A stretch of DNA of 64,000 nt, taken from assembly GCA_963696585.1 (NCBI GenBank), contig CAVOKW010000023.1, forward strand, positions 28,621 to 92,620, written 5' to 3'. Below, piece after piece: positions 53,190-62,731 of this stretch (position 1 is its first letter; every line of letters starts with the position of its first letter). The notes under the pieces are model-generated. The model did no database searches and had not been told where the DNA came from. It saw only the letters and a program-made list of their open reading frames with translations. A program made the position numbers and the translations under genes. Origin of the DNA: Parvibaculum sp963696585. GTDB taxonomy: Bacteria; Pseudomonadota; Alphaproteobacteria; Parvibaculales; Parvibaculaceae.

Positions 53190-53364
53190 TGTCGCCAATC
53201 GCGGCCTCATGCCGTATGAGGGGCCAAAGGAGGCCCCAGAAACAAAAAAAGCGGGCCCCCGTTTCCGGAGACAACCCACTTACAAGATCGAAGACCTTGG
53301 TCTTCGTTATGTGAGGTAGTGATTTAGTGAGCGCTTTATAGACCCTTTGGGGGCCAAGAGGCAA
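53190..53364 (-). promoter_or_regulatory. Promoter and structured leader of the rimP-nusA operon
   Basis: Minus-strand TTGCCT (53359-53364) and TATAAA (53335-53340) are 18 bases apart. The leader of about 140 bases has a perfect 8-bp stem CGAAGACC/GGTCTTCG (53289-53306), a GC-rich part ending in seven T residues at about 53247-53253, and GGGGCC/GGCCCC close to the rimP start. It suggests transcription control by pausing or attenuation. Confidence 0.5.
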
Positions 53365-53386
53365 GGGGGGAGGGGCGCTTCCCGGT

Positions 53387-54109
53387 TCAGAGGCGCTGAA
53401 AGGCTAGATAGGCGGGCACACGGCCAGCCTTGAGCGCCTTATCCTCGTAACGTGTACCGGGCCAGCCCGCATAGGGCAGGGCTGTGTCACGCGCGACCGG
53501 CACCAGGCGCTGGCCGGATTTTTCATTGAATTCAGCGATATGGGCCAAGGTCCAGACGATATAGTCGGGGATGTCGCTGGCAAAGCGCAGCTCGCCGCCG
53601 GGCTTCAGGGCGGCGGCCAGAAACCCCAACGTCTCCTGATTGATGAAGCGGCGCTTGTTATGGCGCAGTTTCGGCCAGGGATCGGGATAAAGAATAAAGA
53701 CCCGGGCCAGCGTTTCGGGTTTCAGGCCTTCGAGCAACTGGCGGGCATCGTCAGCATGGAGGCGGATATTGTCGAGATGCCTGTCCTCGATTTCGGCAAC
53801 CAGCTTGGCAACGCCGTTGATGAAGGGTTCGCAGCCGAGAATGCCGACTTCGGGATGGGTTGCCGCCTGATGGATCAGATGCTCGCCGCCGCCAAAGCCG
53901 ATTTCGAGCCAGATCTCTGTTTTTGCTGGCGAAAACAATGTCGCCGGATCGAGCGGCGGCGCGGTTTCGTCGGACAGCGGGATTGATATTTCCGGTAGGC
54001 GGTTTTCCACCAGCCCGGCCTGATGGGCACGCAGGCGCTTGCCCCGACGCCGACCATAAACATGGCGGCGACGGGGCGCTTCGATGCCTTCATCCGTGTC
54101 TTGCATCAT
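53387..54109 (-). CDS. trmB: tRNA (guanine-N7-)-methyltransferase
   Basis: SAM-dependent methyltransferase of 240 residues that modifies G46 of tRNA. The SAM motif is LEIGFGGGEHL, and YPDPWPKLRHNKRRF is the family hallmark. The N-terminal RRRHVYGRRRGKRLRA is highly basic. Downstream of metK with 31 bases between the genes. Confidence 0.95.
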   Translation of the reverse strand: MMQDTDEGIEAPRRRHVYGRRRGKRLRAHQAGLVENRLPEISIPLSDETAPPLDPATLFSPAKTEIWLEIGFGGGEHLIHQAATHPEVGILGCEPFINGVAKLVAEIEDRHLDNIRLHADDARQLLEGLKPETLARVFILYPDPWPKLRHNKRRFINQETLGFLAAALKPGGELRFASDIPDYIVWTLAHIAEFNEKSGQRLVPVARDTALPYAGWPGTRYEDKALKAGRVPAYLAFQRL

Positions 54110-54140
54110 GTGTCAGTCGGTGGCGCGAGCGGCGCCAGCC

Positions 54141-55310
54141 TTAGCGGATTTCCGCCTTGAGCTTCTCGGCGAGATCGGTCTTTTCCCAGGAAAAGCCGCC
54201 ATCAGCCTCAGGCAGACGGCCAAAATGGCCATAGGACGAGGTGCGGGCATAGATCGGCTTGTTGAGCTGGAGATGCTCGCGAATGCCGCGCGGCGAGAGA
54301 TCCATGACGCGCGGGATCGCCATTTCAATCGCGGCTTCATCCACCTTGCCCGTGCCATGCAGATCGACATAGATCGAGAGCGGCTTGGAGACGCCAATGG
54401 CGTAGGAAACCTGCAAGGTGCAACGGTCGGCAAGACCGGCTGCGACGACGTTTTTGGCGACATAGCGCGCGGCATAAGCGGCCGAGCGGTCAACCTTTGT
54501 CGGGTCCTTGCCGGAGAAAGCGCCGCCGCCATGGGGCGCTGCGCCGCCGTACGTGTCCACGATGATCTTGCGACCGGTGAGACCGGCATCGCCATCGGGA
54601 CCGCCAATGACGAAATTGCCAGTGGGGTTCACGTAAAATTCTTCTTCCGGCGGGAACCAGCCCGCAGGCAGAACTTCCGTGACATAGGCACGGACGAGCT
54701 CGCGCAAGTCCTTCTGGGCGACGCCTGCCTTGTGCTGGGTCGAGACCACCACCGAGGTCGCGCCAACCGGCTTGCCATTTTCGTAGCGCAGGGTCACCTG
54801 GCTCTTGGCATCGGGTTCAAACTCAGGGCGCTTGCCGGAATGGCGATCCTCCGCCATGCGCTTGAGGATGCGATGGGCATAGATGATGGGTGCGGGCATG
54901 AGCACGTCGCTCTCGGTGCAGGCATAGCCGAACATGATGCCCTGATCGCCCGCGCCTTCGTCCTTGTTGCCAGCAGCGTCAACGCCCTGGGCGATGTCGA
55001 CGGACTGGGCATGCAGCAGCACTTCCACATCAGCATGTTTCCAATGGAAGCCTTCCTGCTCGTAACCGATTTCCCGCACGGCGTTGCGGGCGGTTTCTTC
55101 GATCAATGCCTTGGTCAGCGAGGCGGGTCCACGCACTTCGCCTGCCAGCACGATCTTGTTGGTCGTGGTCAGGGTTTCGCAGGCGACGCGCGCATAGGGG
55201 TCGGCGGCGAGATAAAGATCGAGCACAGCGTCTGAAATCCGGTCGCAAACCTTGTCGGGATGGCCTTCGGAAACGGATTCGCTGGTGAACAGGAAGTTTG
55301 AGCGTGCCAA
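54141..55310 (-). CDS. metK: S-adenosylmethionine synthetase
   Basis: Makes S-adenosylmethionine from methionine and ATP, 389 residues. FTSESVSEGHPDKVCD, the methionine/ATP site, and GGGAFSGKDPTKVDRSAAY (P-loop) are clear. The conserved start falls at a TTG (55310, LARSNFLF), with GGGAG about six bases upstream; no ATG or GTG gives a normal length. The gene lies downstream of the XRE regulator, with an AT-rich 14-bp inverted repeat between them. Confidence 0.95.
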   Translation of the reverse strand: MARSNFLFTSESVSEGHPDKVCDRISDAVLDLYLAADPYARVACETLTTTNKIVLAGEVRGPASLTKALIEETARNAVREIGYEQEGFHWKHADVEVLLHAQSVDIAQGVDAAGNKDEGAGDQGIMFGYACTESDVLMPAPIIYAHRILKRMAEDRHSGKRPEFEPDAKSQVTLRYENGKPVGATSVVVSTQHKAGVAQKDLRELVRAYVTEVLPAGWFPPEEEFYVNPTGNFVIGGPDGDAGLTGRKIIVDTYGGAAPHGGGAFSGKDPTKVDRSAAYAARYVAKNVVAAGLADRCTLQVSYAIGVSKPLSIYVDLHGTGKVDEAAIEMAIPRVMDLSPRGIREHLQLNKPIYARTSSYGHFGRLPEADGGFSWEKTDLAEKLKAEIR

Positions 55311-55448
55311 CTTTATCTCCCTCAGAGATAGCGCGAGATGTCTTGCGCGATTTGTACTGGCAGATACGGGCAGGCTGCCCGCAGCATCTGATGCCAAGGT
55401 TTTTACAAGGATCGCGGGCCGGGTCAATGGTTTGGGACGAAATATTGC

Positions 55449-55462
55449 GATATGCACATATC
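55449..55462. promoter_or_regulatory. Inverted repeat upstream of metK
   Basis: GATATG-CA-CATATC, a perfect 6-bp arm repeat in the 210-base metK/XRE gap, flanked by TTGAAA (minus, 55467-55472) and an AATATT. A likely operator near the metK promoter. Confidence 0.45.
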
Positions 55463-55520
55463 TTTATTTCAACCCCCCGAGCCATAGACCGCTCAATGCC
55501 TGGTTGCAGCCATCCCGGCC

Positions 55521-55925
55521 TCAGGCTGCCCGGCTCTGGCCACCGAGGATTTTGACCAGTTCCAGCAGGCGTCGCCGGAGATTCGGATCGGCAATCGCAA
55601 AAAATGCCGAATTGAGCTGGATGCCCTCGCTGGTCGAGAGAGTATCGACATCGACCAGAGCCGGACCTTCCCGCTCTGACATGAACGTTTCGGGCATTTC
55701 CAGGCCATCATAAAAATAAGAAACCGGCACGCCGAGGACACGGGCAATCTGGTAAAGGCGGCTGGCGCCAATGCGGTTCATGCCCTTTTCATATTTCTGC
55801 ACCTGCTGAAAGGTGAGATCGAGCGCCTCGCCCAATTTTTCCTGGCTCATGCCAATCAGCACCCGGCGCATGCGCACCCGTGCCCCGACATGCAGATCAA
55901 TTGTGTTGGGAGACTTTCGAGACAT
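55521..55925 (-). CDS. phrR: XRE-family regulator, PhrR-like
   Basis: DNA-binding protein of 134 residues. The helix-turn-helix is MRRVLIGMSQEKLGEALDLTFQQVQKYEKGMNRI (about 17-50). The C-terminal part has no known domain. In Sinorhizobium the same location, between lnt (actA) and metK, is taken by the low-pH-induced phrR gene, so the name is by position and family. Start ATG 55925 with a possible AGGTG. It may control metK or lnt; neither is shown. Confidence 0.72.
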   Translation of the reverse strand: MSRKSPNTIDLHVGARVRMRRVLIGMSQEKLGEALDLTFQQVQKYEKGMNRIGASRLYQIARVLGVPVSYFYDGLEMPETFMSEREGPALVDVDTLSTSEGIQLNSAFFAIADPNLRRRLLELVKILGGQSRAA

Positions 55926-56044
55926 GTGACACCTGCATTTGATGCCGACCCACCACGGCGATGCCAATTGCCCCTTGGCATGAATTGACTAAACGCCAAG
56001 CCATGCCGACTCACAAGCCAAGACGCGGCCAGATCGGAGCGGTA

Positions 56045-57703
56045 TCAATAACGCTTGCGGCCATAGGCGGCGGCAAAACCGCAGGTGGCGAGCAAGAGCG
56101 CCAGAAAACCATCACCAAGACGGGCATAAAGCGTGGGTGTGATCGGCATGGGCAAGGCGACATCCAGCACGTCAGGCGTATTCAATCTGGTGGCGGCCTT
56201 GACCCGGCCATAGGCATCGATGACGCCCGAGATGCCGGTATTGGCGGCACGTATGACGGGCAGGCCCTGCTCCACGGCGCGCATGCGGGCTTGCGCAAAG
56301 TGCTGATAGGGGCCGCCTGAGTCACCAAACCAGGCATCATTGGTGATGGTGAGAAGCCAGACCGGGCGCTGGTCCCTGGCAATCACTTCATCGGCAAAGA
56401 TGATTTCATAGCAGATCAGCGGGCTGAAAGAAGGCAGATCGCCAATCGAGAGGGTGCGCGGCCCCGGCCCCGTGTCGAAGCTGCCCTGAAACTGGGTGAT
56501 TTTCTTCAGGCCGATGCGGCCCAAAAAATTGTGGAAGGGCACATATTCACCAAAGGGGACGAGGTGGAACTTGTCATAGGTTTCGACAATCTCGCCGCGA
56601 TGATCGACAACGAAAAGGCTGTTATAGAAGCGCACGATGCGATTGGGATCCTTGTCCTCATCGGCTTCGCCACGCGGCCCCCCGGTGATGAGGAACGAGC
56701 CTTCCGGCAGGATGCGGCCAATCCCGGAGCGCAGATAAGGCTCATAAGGCAAGAAGACAGGCAAGGCGCCTTCAGGCCAGATAATGATCGAATGCGGCGG
56801 CATGCCCATGGGCGAGGCGTCGGTTGCCGCCTCGCTCATGCGCAGGAGCTGTCCGATGATGGCAGCGGCGCGATCGGGATTTTGCCACTTCTCCTTGAGT
56901 GAAATATTCGGCTGAACAATGCGCAGATTGAGATCGGCATGGATGGCATCCGTCGCGCTTGCCAATCGCATTGCGCCGCCAATCCAGAGGATGCCGAGCG
57001 CGCAAAAAGCCGCCACCGGAATGAGCACATCGTGGCGTGAATTGCGGACAGCACGCGGCAGACGTGGATCATGCGCGGCAAGCGACCCGCCGACGAGCAT
57101 GACGATGAAACTCAAACCCAACGCCCCAACCATGGCTGCGGGTTGCATCAGCGCAGAAGATGCCGTCAGGCTTTCGCCGATTTCATTCCAGGGAAAGCCT
57201 GTGAAGAGATGCCCGCGTAGCCACTCGCAAATCGTCCAGATAATGGCGAGCATGACGACGCGGCGATAACCGGCAAACCAGACTAGACGCGCGAGGGCCG
57301 TTGCCAATGCTGTGAAGAGCGCAAGTCCCGCCGGCAGCAGCGTGACGGCAAGCGGCAGGAGGAATGCAAACTTGTCCGCCTCCACCAGAAAGGCAAAACC
57401 GATCCAGTAGAGACCAAACAGGAAATAACCAAACCCAAAAAACCAGCCAATGGCTGCGGCCCGGCGCATGGCGCGCCAGCGCGTGGAGGGCGTGGGATCA
57501 GCAACGCCATCCAGCAACCAGACAAGCACGGGCAGTGTGAGCGCCAAAATCCATGGCCCGTGAAAGGGCGGCAAGGCGAGTGTGCTGAGAGCGCCGACGA
57601 TGAAGGCAGAACCCCATGCGCGCCAGCCGCGCAAATCGGAAACGACCATTGCCAGACGCGCCAGGGCGTCATGTCCAACGGAGTGTTTGAGGCGCTCAGA
57701 CAT
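56045..57703 (-). CDS. lnt: Apolipoprotein N-acyltransferase
   Basis: Inner-membrane enzyme of 552 residues that adds the third acyl chain to lipoproteins. About six N-terminal membrane helices (residues about 20-240) precede a nitrilase-like domain with the catalytic Glu (WPEGALP), Lys (KFHLVPFGE) and Cys (CYEIIF), all present. A C-terminal helix follows. ATG 57703 (MSERLKHS) begins 7 bases after the corC stop; a longer frame is open. Confidence 0.95.
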   Translation of the reverse strand: MSERLKHSVGHDALARLAMVVSDLRGWRAWGSAFIVGALSTLALPPFHGPWILALTLPVLVWLLDGVADPTPSTRWRAMRRAAAIGWFFGFGYFLFGLYWIGFAFLVEADKFAFLLPLAVTLLPAGLALFTALATALARLVWFAGYRRVVMLAIIWTICEWLRGHLFTGFPWNEIGESLTASSALMQPAAMVGALGLSFIVMLVGGSLAAHDPRLPRAVRNSRHDVLIPVAAFCALGILWIGGAMRLASATDAIHADLNLRIVQPNISLKEKWQNPDRAAAIIGQLLRMSEAATDASPMGMPPHSIIIWPEGALPVFLPYEPYLRSGIGRILPEGSFLITGGPRGEADEDKDPNRIVRFYNSLFVVDHRGEIVETYDKFHLVPFGEYVPFHNFLGRIGLKKITQFQGSFDTGPGPRTLSIGDLPSFSPLICYEIIFADEVIARDQRPVWLLTITNDAWFGDSGGPYQHFAQARMRAVEQGLPVIRAANTGISGVIDAYGRVKAATRLNTPDVLDVALPMPITPTLYARLGDGFLALLLATCGFAAAYGRKRY

Positions 57704-57710
57704 CCGCCGG

Positions 57711-58637
57711 TTAGCCCGTACCGTCTTCAACGGTTGAGGATTCATCAGCCGCACTTGGCAATTGATGGATGCGCAGGCGTTTGATGCGGCGCGGATCGGC
57801 ATCCTTGACTTCAAACTCAAGGCCTGCGGGATGGCGGATCAATTCGCCGCGCACGGGGATGCGGCCGACCAGCGAGAAAACAAGCCCGCCCAGCGTATCG
57901 ATTTCGTCTTCGCTCGCCTCATCGACCAGTCGAAGTCCGAGCATTTCTTCCAGATCCTCAATCGGCGCGCGGGCATCGGCGTCAATCATGCCATCGTCGC
58001 GCCGCAGCAGAGCCGGGCCTTCATCGGTATCATGTTCGTCCTCAATATCGCCGACGATTTCCTCAACGAGGTCTTCAATCGAGACGAGACCATCCGTACC
58101 GCCATATTCGTCGATGACGAGGGCAAGATGAATGCGCGTCGCCTGCATCTTCACCAGCAGGTCGAGGGCGGGCATGGAGGGCGGCACGAACAGAATATTG
58201 CGGCGGATGGATTTGAGCGAGAAAGGTTCGGCCTGCCGCTCGGCTTCGGCATTGCGCGGCGCGAGATAGCCCATCACATCCTTGATATGGACCATGCCGA
58301 CGGGATCATCGAGGGTTTCGCGATAGATCGGCATGCGCGAATGGGCGCTGTCGCGATAGAGCTTCAAGACTTCCTCAAGCGTCGCGCTTTCTTCGACACC
58401 GATCACATCGGCGCGCGGCACCATGACATCGTCAACCCGCAGCTCGCCAAAGGAGAGAATGTTGACGAGCATGTGGCGCTCTTCAGCGGTCAGGGCGCGG
58501 CGCGTGTCGTCATGTTCTTCAAAAACCTCTTCGAGGGTTTCGCGCAAGGACGTGTCGCTCGCAGGCGAGCGACGCAGAAAGCCACGCAACCAGCGCATGC
58601 GCGCAGGCGATGCCGATCTGTCAGATGTATCGGCCAT
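57711..58637 (-). CDS. corC: CorC/HlyC-type CBS-domain protein
   Basis: Soluble protein of 308 residues. Two CBS domains (about 70-200; MVPRADVIGV and ALVIDEYGGTDGLVSIEDLVEEIVG) are followed by the CorC_HlyC C-terminal domain. Name follows the E. coli magnesium/cobalt efflux protein, though a role in membrane or transport regulation is better supported in relatives. One-base overlap with ybeY upstream. Confidence 0.92.
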   Translation of the reverse strand: MADTSDRSASPARMRWLRGFLRRSPASDTSLRETLEEVFEEHDDTRRALTAEERHMLVNILSFGELRVDDVMVPRADVIGVEESATLEEVLKLYRDSAHSRMPIYRETLDDPVGMVHIKDVMGYLAPRNAEAERQAEPFSLKSIRRNILFVPPSMPALDLLVKMQATRIHLALVIDEYGGTDGLVSIEDLVEEIVGDIEDEHDTDEGPALLRRDDGMIDADARAPIEDLEEMLGLRLVDEASEDEIDTLGGLVFSLVGRIPVRGELIRHPAGLEFEVKDADPRRIKRLRIHQLPSAADESSTVEDGTG

Positions 58638-59149
58638 CAGCTATCCTGCCTCTTTTCAGCATAAGGATCAGCGATACCGAGCCCTGCCAGGATCCGACGC
58701 TCAAGCGCTTCCATTTCCTCTGCCTCGTCATCATCCTCGTGATCATAGCCGAGAAGATGCAGCATGCCATGGACGACGAGATGGGTCAGATGATCGGCAG
58801 GCTTTTTGTCCTGCTCGCGCGCTTCGCGTGTGATGGTTTCGAGGGCGAGGACAATATCCCCCAGATGATCAATGCCTGCCGTGTTCTCGCCTGCGGGAAA
58901 GGAGAGCACATTGGTTGGCTGATCCTTGCCGCGCCAGGTCTTGTTGAGGTGCTGCACGAGGGCATCGTCAGCCAGCACGATGCTGAGTTCCACTTCTTCA
59001 TCGCCCGAAACGCAGGCCTGCCAGGCGGCGCGTGCGGCGCGCCGCGCGACGCCATCGCTTGCCTCATCCCATGTGCCCGCCTCAACATGGCAGTCAATGA
59101 CGAGGCCGCCTGTCAGGCCGTCCGTTTGAGGCAAGGCATTGATTGTCAT
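58637..59149 (-). CDS. ybeY: Endoribonuclease YbeY
   Basis: Metal-dependent endoribonuclease for 16S rRNA maturation, 170 residues. The zinc motif is HGMLHLLGYDH, the family hallmark. NVLSFPAGE is also conserved. Overlaps phoH by four bases and corC by one. Confidence 0.95.
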   Translation of the reverse strand: MTINALPQTDGLTGGLVIDCHVEAGTWDEASDGVARRAARAAWQACVSGDEEVELSIVLADDALVQHLNKTWRGKDQPTNVLSFPAGENTAGIDHLGDIVLALETITREAREQDKKPADHLTHLVVHGMLHLLGYDHEDDDEAEEMEALERRILAGLGIADPYAEKRQDS

Positions 59150-60153
59150 CGTTTGTCGTCCGATCCCCTCGGGTCGAGCAATCCGCGCTCGCGGGCATTA
59201 TAGGCTTTGACGACGCGCGTCACGAGGGGGTGACGCACGACATCGGCATCGCTGAAATTGACTGTGGCAATGCCCGGCACATCACCAAGTATTTCCAGCG
59301 CGTCGCGCAGTCCCGATTTGGCGCCCATGGGCAAATCGACCTGGGATGGGTCGCCGGTGATCGCCATGCGACTGTTTTCGCCCAGACGCGTCAGGAACAT
59401 TTTCATCTGCACGGGCGTCGTGTTCTGCGCCTCGTCCAGAATGACAAAGGCATTGGCCAGTGTTCGGCCGCGCATGAAGGCGAGGGGCGCGACTTCGATT
59501 TCACCCGACTCGATGCCCTTCATGGCCTGTTCGCCGGGCAGCGTGTCGTAAAGCGCGTCATAGAGCGGGCGCAGATAGGGATCGATCTTCTCTTTCAGAT
59601 CGCCCGGCAGGAAGCCGAGACGCTCGCCGGCTTCAACTGCGGGGCGCGACAGGATGATGCGATCAACACGCTTCTGCAGCAGCATGGAAACGGCAACCGC
59701 CACGGCGAGATAGGTCTTGCCCGTGCCCGCCGGGCCGATGCCGAAGCAGAGTTCGTTCTGCTGCAAGGCTTCGATATATTTGGCCTGGGTCTGGGAACGC
59801 GGCGTGATGACGCGACGTTTGGTCTGCACCATGATGCGCGATGAGGCATCATCGTCGCCGGATTGCCGTTCGGGTGCGCTCGCCATGCGTATTGCTCCGT
59901 CCACTTCGCCCTGATTGACTTCCTGTCCGCGCTTCAAGCGACCATAGAGATCCTTGAACACACGATCAGCTACGGCCCGCGCTTCAGGTTCGCCCGTGAT
60001 CACGAGCTTGTTGCCGCGCGAGGTGGCCATGACGCCCAGGCCCTTTTCGATGCGCGCGAGATGGCGGTCATGTTCGCCGAAGAGCTCTGTCAGGAGCCGA
60101 TTGTCATCAAAGGCAATAACGAGGCTTTCGCCGCCGGTTTCGTTCAACTGCAC
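59146..60153 (-). CDS. phoH: PhoH-like ATPase
   Basis: 335-residue protein with a putative RNA-binding KH-like N-terminus (GNKLVITGEPEA) and a PhoH ATPase domain: Walker A GPAGTGKTYLA and Walker B FVILDEAQNTTPVQMK. Start is GTG 60153 (AAGGA upstream). Next to ybeY, the typical partner in rRNA processing. Confidence 0.94.
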   Translation of the reverse strand: MQLNETGGESLVIAFDDNRLLTELFGEHDRHLARIEKGLGVMATSRGNKLVITGEPEARAVADRVFKDLYGRLKRGQEVNQGEVDGAIRMASAPERQSGDDDASSRIMVQTKRRVITPRSQTQAKYIEALQQNELCFGIGPAGTGKTYLAVAVAVSMLLQKRVDRIILSRPAVEAGERLGFLPGDLKEKIDPYLRPLYDALYDTLPGEQAMKGIESGEIEVAPLAFMRGRTLANAFVILDEAQNTTPVQMKMFLTRLGENSRMAITGDPSQVDLPMGAKSGLRDALEILGDVPGIATVNFSDADVVRHPLVTRVVKAYNARERGLLDPRGSDDKR

Positions 60154-60203
60154 CCTGTCCTTTCCGGGCTTTGCCGCGAGGGATCATTTGGCCTTCTGGC
60201 CGC

Positions 60204-61688
60204 TCAGGCTGTCGTAAACGTCTGCGGCACCAACTGGCCTTTGAGGCTGTTCTGAAAGCCGCCTTCAATTTTCACGTCACAGATGGCGCCGAAGCGGTCT
60301 TCAGACACGGCCTCGACGTGAACGGACTGGAGATAGGGACTGCGACCCACCATCTGATCTCTTGCGCGACCATGACGATCAAACAGCACGGGCAGGATAG
60401 TCCCGACGCATGACTGATTAAAGGCAAGCTGCTGGCTCATGATTTTTGCCTGGAGCCGGGCAAGCCTGTCGCTCTTGATCTCTTCGGCGAGCTGGTCCTC
60501 ACGGGTGGCTGCGGGCGTGCCGGGGCGGGGCGAATATTTGAAGGAATAGGCTTGCGCATAACCGACTGCCTCAATGAGTGCGAGCGTCTCTTCAAACTCG
60601 GCATCCGTTTCACCCGGAAAGCCGACGATGAAATCGGATGAAAGCGCCATGTCGGGTCGAGCCTTGCGGATGCGTGAAATGATGTCGAGATAATGCGCCG
60701 CCGTGTGCTGCCGGTTCATGGCGTCAAGCACGCGATCTGAACCTGACTGCACAGGCAGATGCAGATAGGGCATGAGCTTTCCGATCCCGGCATGGGCCGC
60801 AATCAGCTCGTCATCCATATCGCGGGGATGGCTTGTCGTGTAGCGGATGCGCTCCAGGCCCTTGATGTCGGCAAGCGCGGCGATCAGGGCGCCAAGACTT
60901 GCCGTGCCGCCCTTGCCCGTTTCACCATGATAGGCATTGACGTTTTGACCCAGAAGCGTGACTTCGCGCACGCCTGCATCGACGAGGCCGCATGCCTCCT
61001 CAAGAATGCGTTTGACGGGGCGGGAATATTCACCCCCGCGCGTATAGGGCACCACACAGAAGGTGCAGAACTTGTCACAGCCTTCCTGCACGGTGAGGAA
61101 GGCGGCCGGGCCGCGCGCCAGCGTGACGCGCGATTGGGGCGCAGGCAGCGCATCAAACTTGTCTTCAATCGGGAACTCGGTATCGACGAGGCGTTCGCCC
61201 GTGCGGCGCAGGCGGGTGATCATGTCCGGCATGCGGTGATAATTTTGCGGGCCAACAATGAAATCGACAGCCGGGGCGCGACGACGCATTTCGTCACCCT
61301 CGGCTTGCGCGACACAGCCCGCGACGCCAATGACGAACGCCTTGCCCTGCCGGTTGCGATCCGCCTTCAGGTCACGAAGACGACCCAGCTCGGAATAGAC
61401 CTTTTCGGCGGCCTTTTCGCGGATGTGGCAGGTGTTGAGAATGACCATGTCCGCGTCATCGGGACTATCGACTTCGCTATAGCCCTCGGGCGCCATGACA
61501 TCGATCATGCGAGCGCTGTCATATACATTCATCTGACAACCATAGGTCTTGACGAAAATCTTGCGGGCGTCGGGCTTGGGATCGACCGCCGGGGCCGCGG
61601 CGGGGCGCGACGCATGACGCGGCTGCGCGGGGGCTGATGCCTCACCTTGTGCAGCGACGGGCGCCGGGGACTCTACGGTATCGGACAA
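60204..61688 (-). CDS. miaB: tRNA-2-methylthio-N6-dimethylallyladenosine synthase
   Basis: Radical-SAM methylthiotransferase of 494 residues that modifies A37. The N-terminal UPF0004 domain has KTYGCQMNVYD and ILNTCHIREKA, with the Cys ligands; the radical-SAM cluster is in CDKFCTFC; a C-terminal TRAM domain follows. About 40 extra N-terminal residues are Ala/Pro-rich. Confidence 0.96.
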   Translation of the reverse strand: MSDTVESPAPVAAQGEASAPAQPRHASRPAAAPAVDPKPDARKIFVKTYGCQMNVYDSARMIDVMAPEGYSEVDSPDDADMVILNTCHIREKAAEKVYSELGRLRDLKADRNRQGKAFVIGVAGCVAQAEGDEMRRRAPAVDFIVGPQNYHRMPDMITRLRRTGERLVDTEFPIEDKFDALPAPQSRVTLARGPAAFLTVQEGCDKFCTFCVVPYTRGGEYSRPVKRILEEACGLVDAGVREVTLLGQNVNAYHGETGKGGTASLGALIAALADIKGLERIRYTTSHPRDMDDELIAAHAGIGKLMPYLHLPVQSGSDRVLDAMNRQHTAAHYLDIISRIRKARPDMALSSDFIVGFPGETDAEFEETLALIEAVGYAQAYSFKYSPRPGTPAATREDQLAEEIKSDRLARLQAKIMSQQLAFNQSCVGTILPVLFDRHGRARDQMVGRSPYLQSVHVEAVSEDRFGAICDVKIEGGFQNSLKGQLVPQTFTTA

Positions 61689-61788
61689 TGTGGACGCTCA
61701 ACTCCTCAGGCGGTGATTTGGTTCAGTCTATCACGCGAACCGGGCCTCAAGGGAATGACATATATGACGAAGCAGGCAACAAATCGGA

Positions 61789-62679
61789 TCAGCTGGCAAC
61801 CGCCATGGCCGCGCCCTGCGCCACTTCCGTCTCGGCGCCCTCAACCTTGCCGGCATCCGGCTCTGCCACCCAGCGGCCGATCAGGGCCTGATGGACACCC
61901 CGGCGGCAGCAATCCTCGCAATAAACGGCCAGAGCCTTGCGATTGCCGATTTCGCGAATGGTTACCGGCTTGTGATATTCGACGGTTACTTCAATGGGGC
62001 CAAGGGTGAAGGCTTCCCAGAGATGCGGGAACAGGTCCATGTCGCCATACCAGGCAAAGAAGGGGCGGAAGTATCGGCCCATGGGCATGCCGTAGAGACC
62101 CGTATAGGCCACCGAGACGGGCTGGACGACGAGATCGTCTTCGCGGTCTTCCTCGCCCTTGACGATGGAAAGCTGGGCAACACTCATCAACGCCGACTTG
62201 AAGTTCAAGACACGGTTGCCGTCGCTGGAGGTGCCTTCCGGGAAGAGGATCAACCGGTCTCCCGCAGCAATGCGGGCATGAATTTCGTTGCGCTTTTCAG
62301 CGGTACGGGTGCGCCGTTCGCGCTCGACGAAGACCGTTTCCTGCAATCTTGCGAGCGTGCCAAAAAACGGCCAGCCTGATACTTCGCTTTTGGCCACGAA
62401 GGAGGAGGGCTGAAGCGAGGCCATGATCGGAATGTCGAGCCAGCTTGTGTGGTTGGCCGTGATCAGGCAGGCCCCCTGCTGATAGGGCGTGCCGCGGGTG
62501 ATGACGCGAATACCGATCAGTCCACAGAGGAAGCGGTGGTAGCGATTGGGCAAGGTCTTGGCCAAAGGCAGGCCAAGTTTCAAAGACAGATATTGCACCG
62601 GCATCAATACCAGCGCCGATCCTATAAACCCCGCCAGCAGCACAGCAGCGCGCAGGCGTCTTATGTCAGGTCTGGGCAT
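61789..62679 (-). CDS. plsC: 1-acylglycerol-3-phosphate O-acyltransferase
   Basis: Membrane-bound lysophosphatidic acid acyltransferase of 296 residues. One N-terminal helix (about 8-32) is followed by NHTSWLDI (HxxxxD) and LFPEGTSSDG, the acyl-acceptor motif. Length and the Ala-rich tail are normal for alphaproteobacteria. Lysophospholipid or ornithine-lipid acyltransferases look similar. Confidence 0.92.
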   Translation of the reverse strand: MPRPDIRRLRAAVLLAGFIGSALVLMPVQYLSLKLGLPLAKTLPNRYHRFLCGLIGIRVITRGTPYQQGACLITANHTSWLDIPIMASLQPSSFVAKSEVSGWPFFGTLARLQETVFVERERRTRTAEKRNEIHARIAAGDRLILFPEGTSSDGNRVLNFKSALMSVAQLSIVKGEEDREDDLVVQPVSVAYTGLYGMPMGRYFRPFFAWYGDMDLFPHLWEAFTLGPIEVTVEYHKPVTIREIGNRKALAVYCEDCCRRGVHQALIGRWVAEPDAGKVEGAETEVAQGAAMAVAS

Positions 62680-62731
62680 GTCGGTCTCCGTCCCTTGCGG
62701 ACTAAACTTCCGTCGTTATCCTGGCCGGGTC

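Noticed and set aside
55311..55520. SAM-II or SAM/SAH riboswitch upstream of metK
   Set aside because: I looked for the pseudoknot pattern and saw none; only the short inverted repeat stands out.
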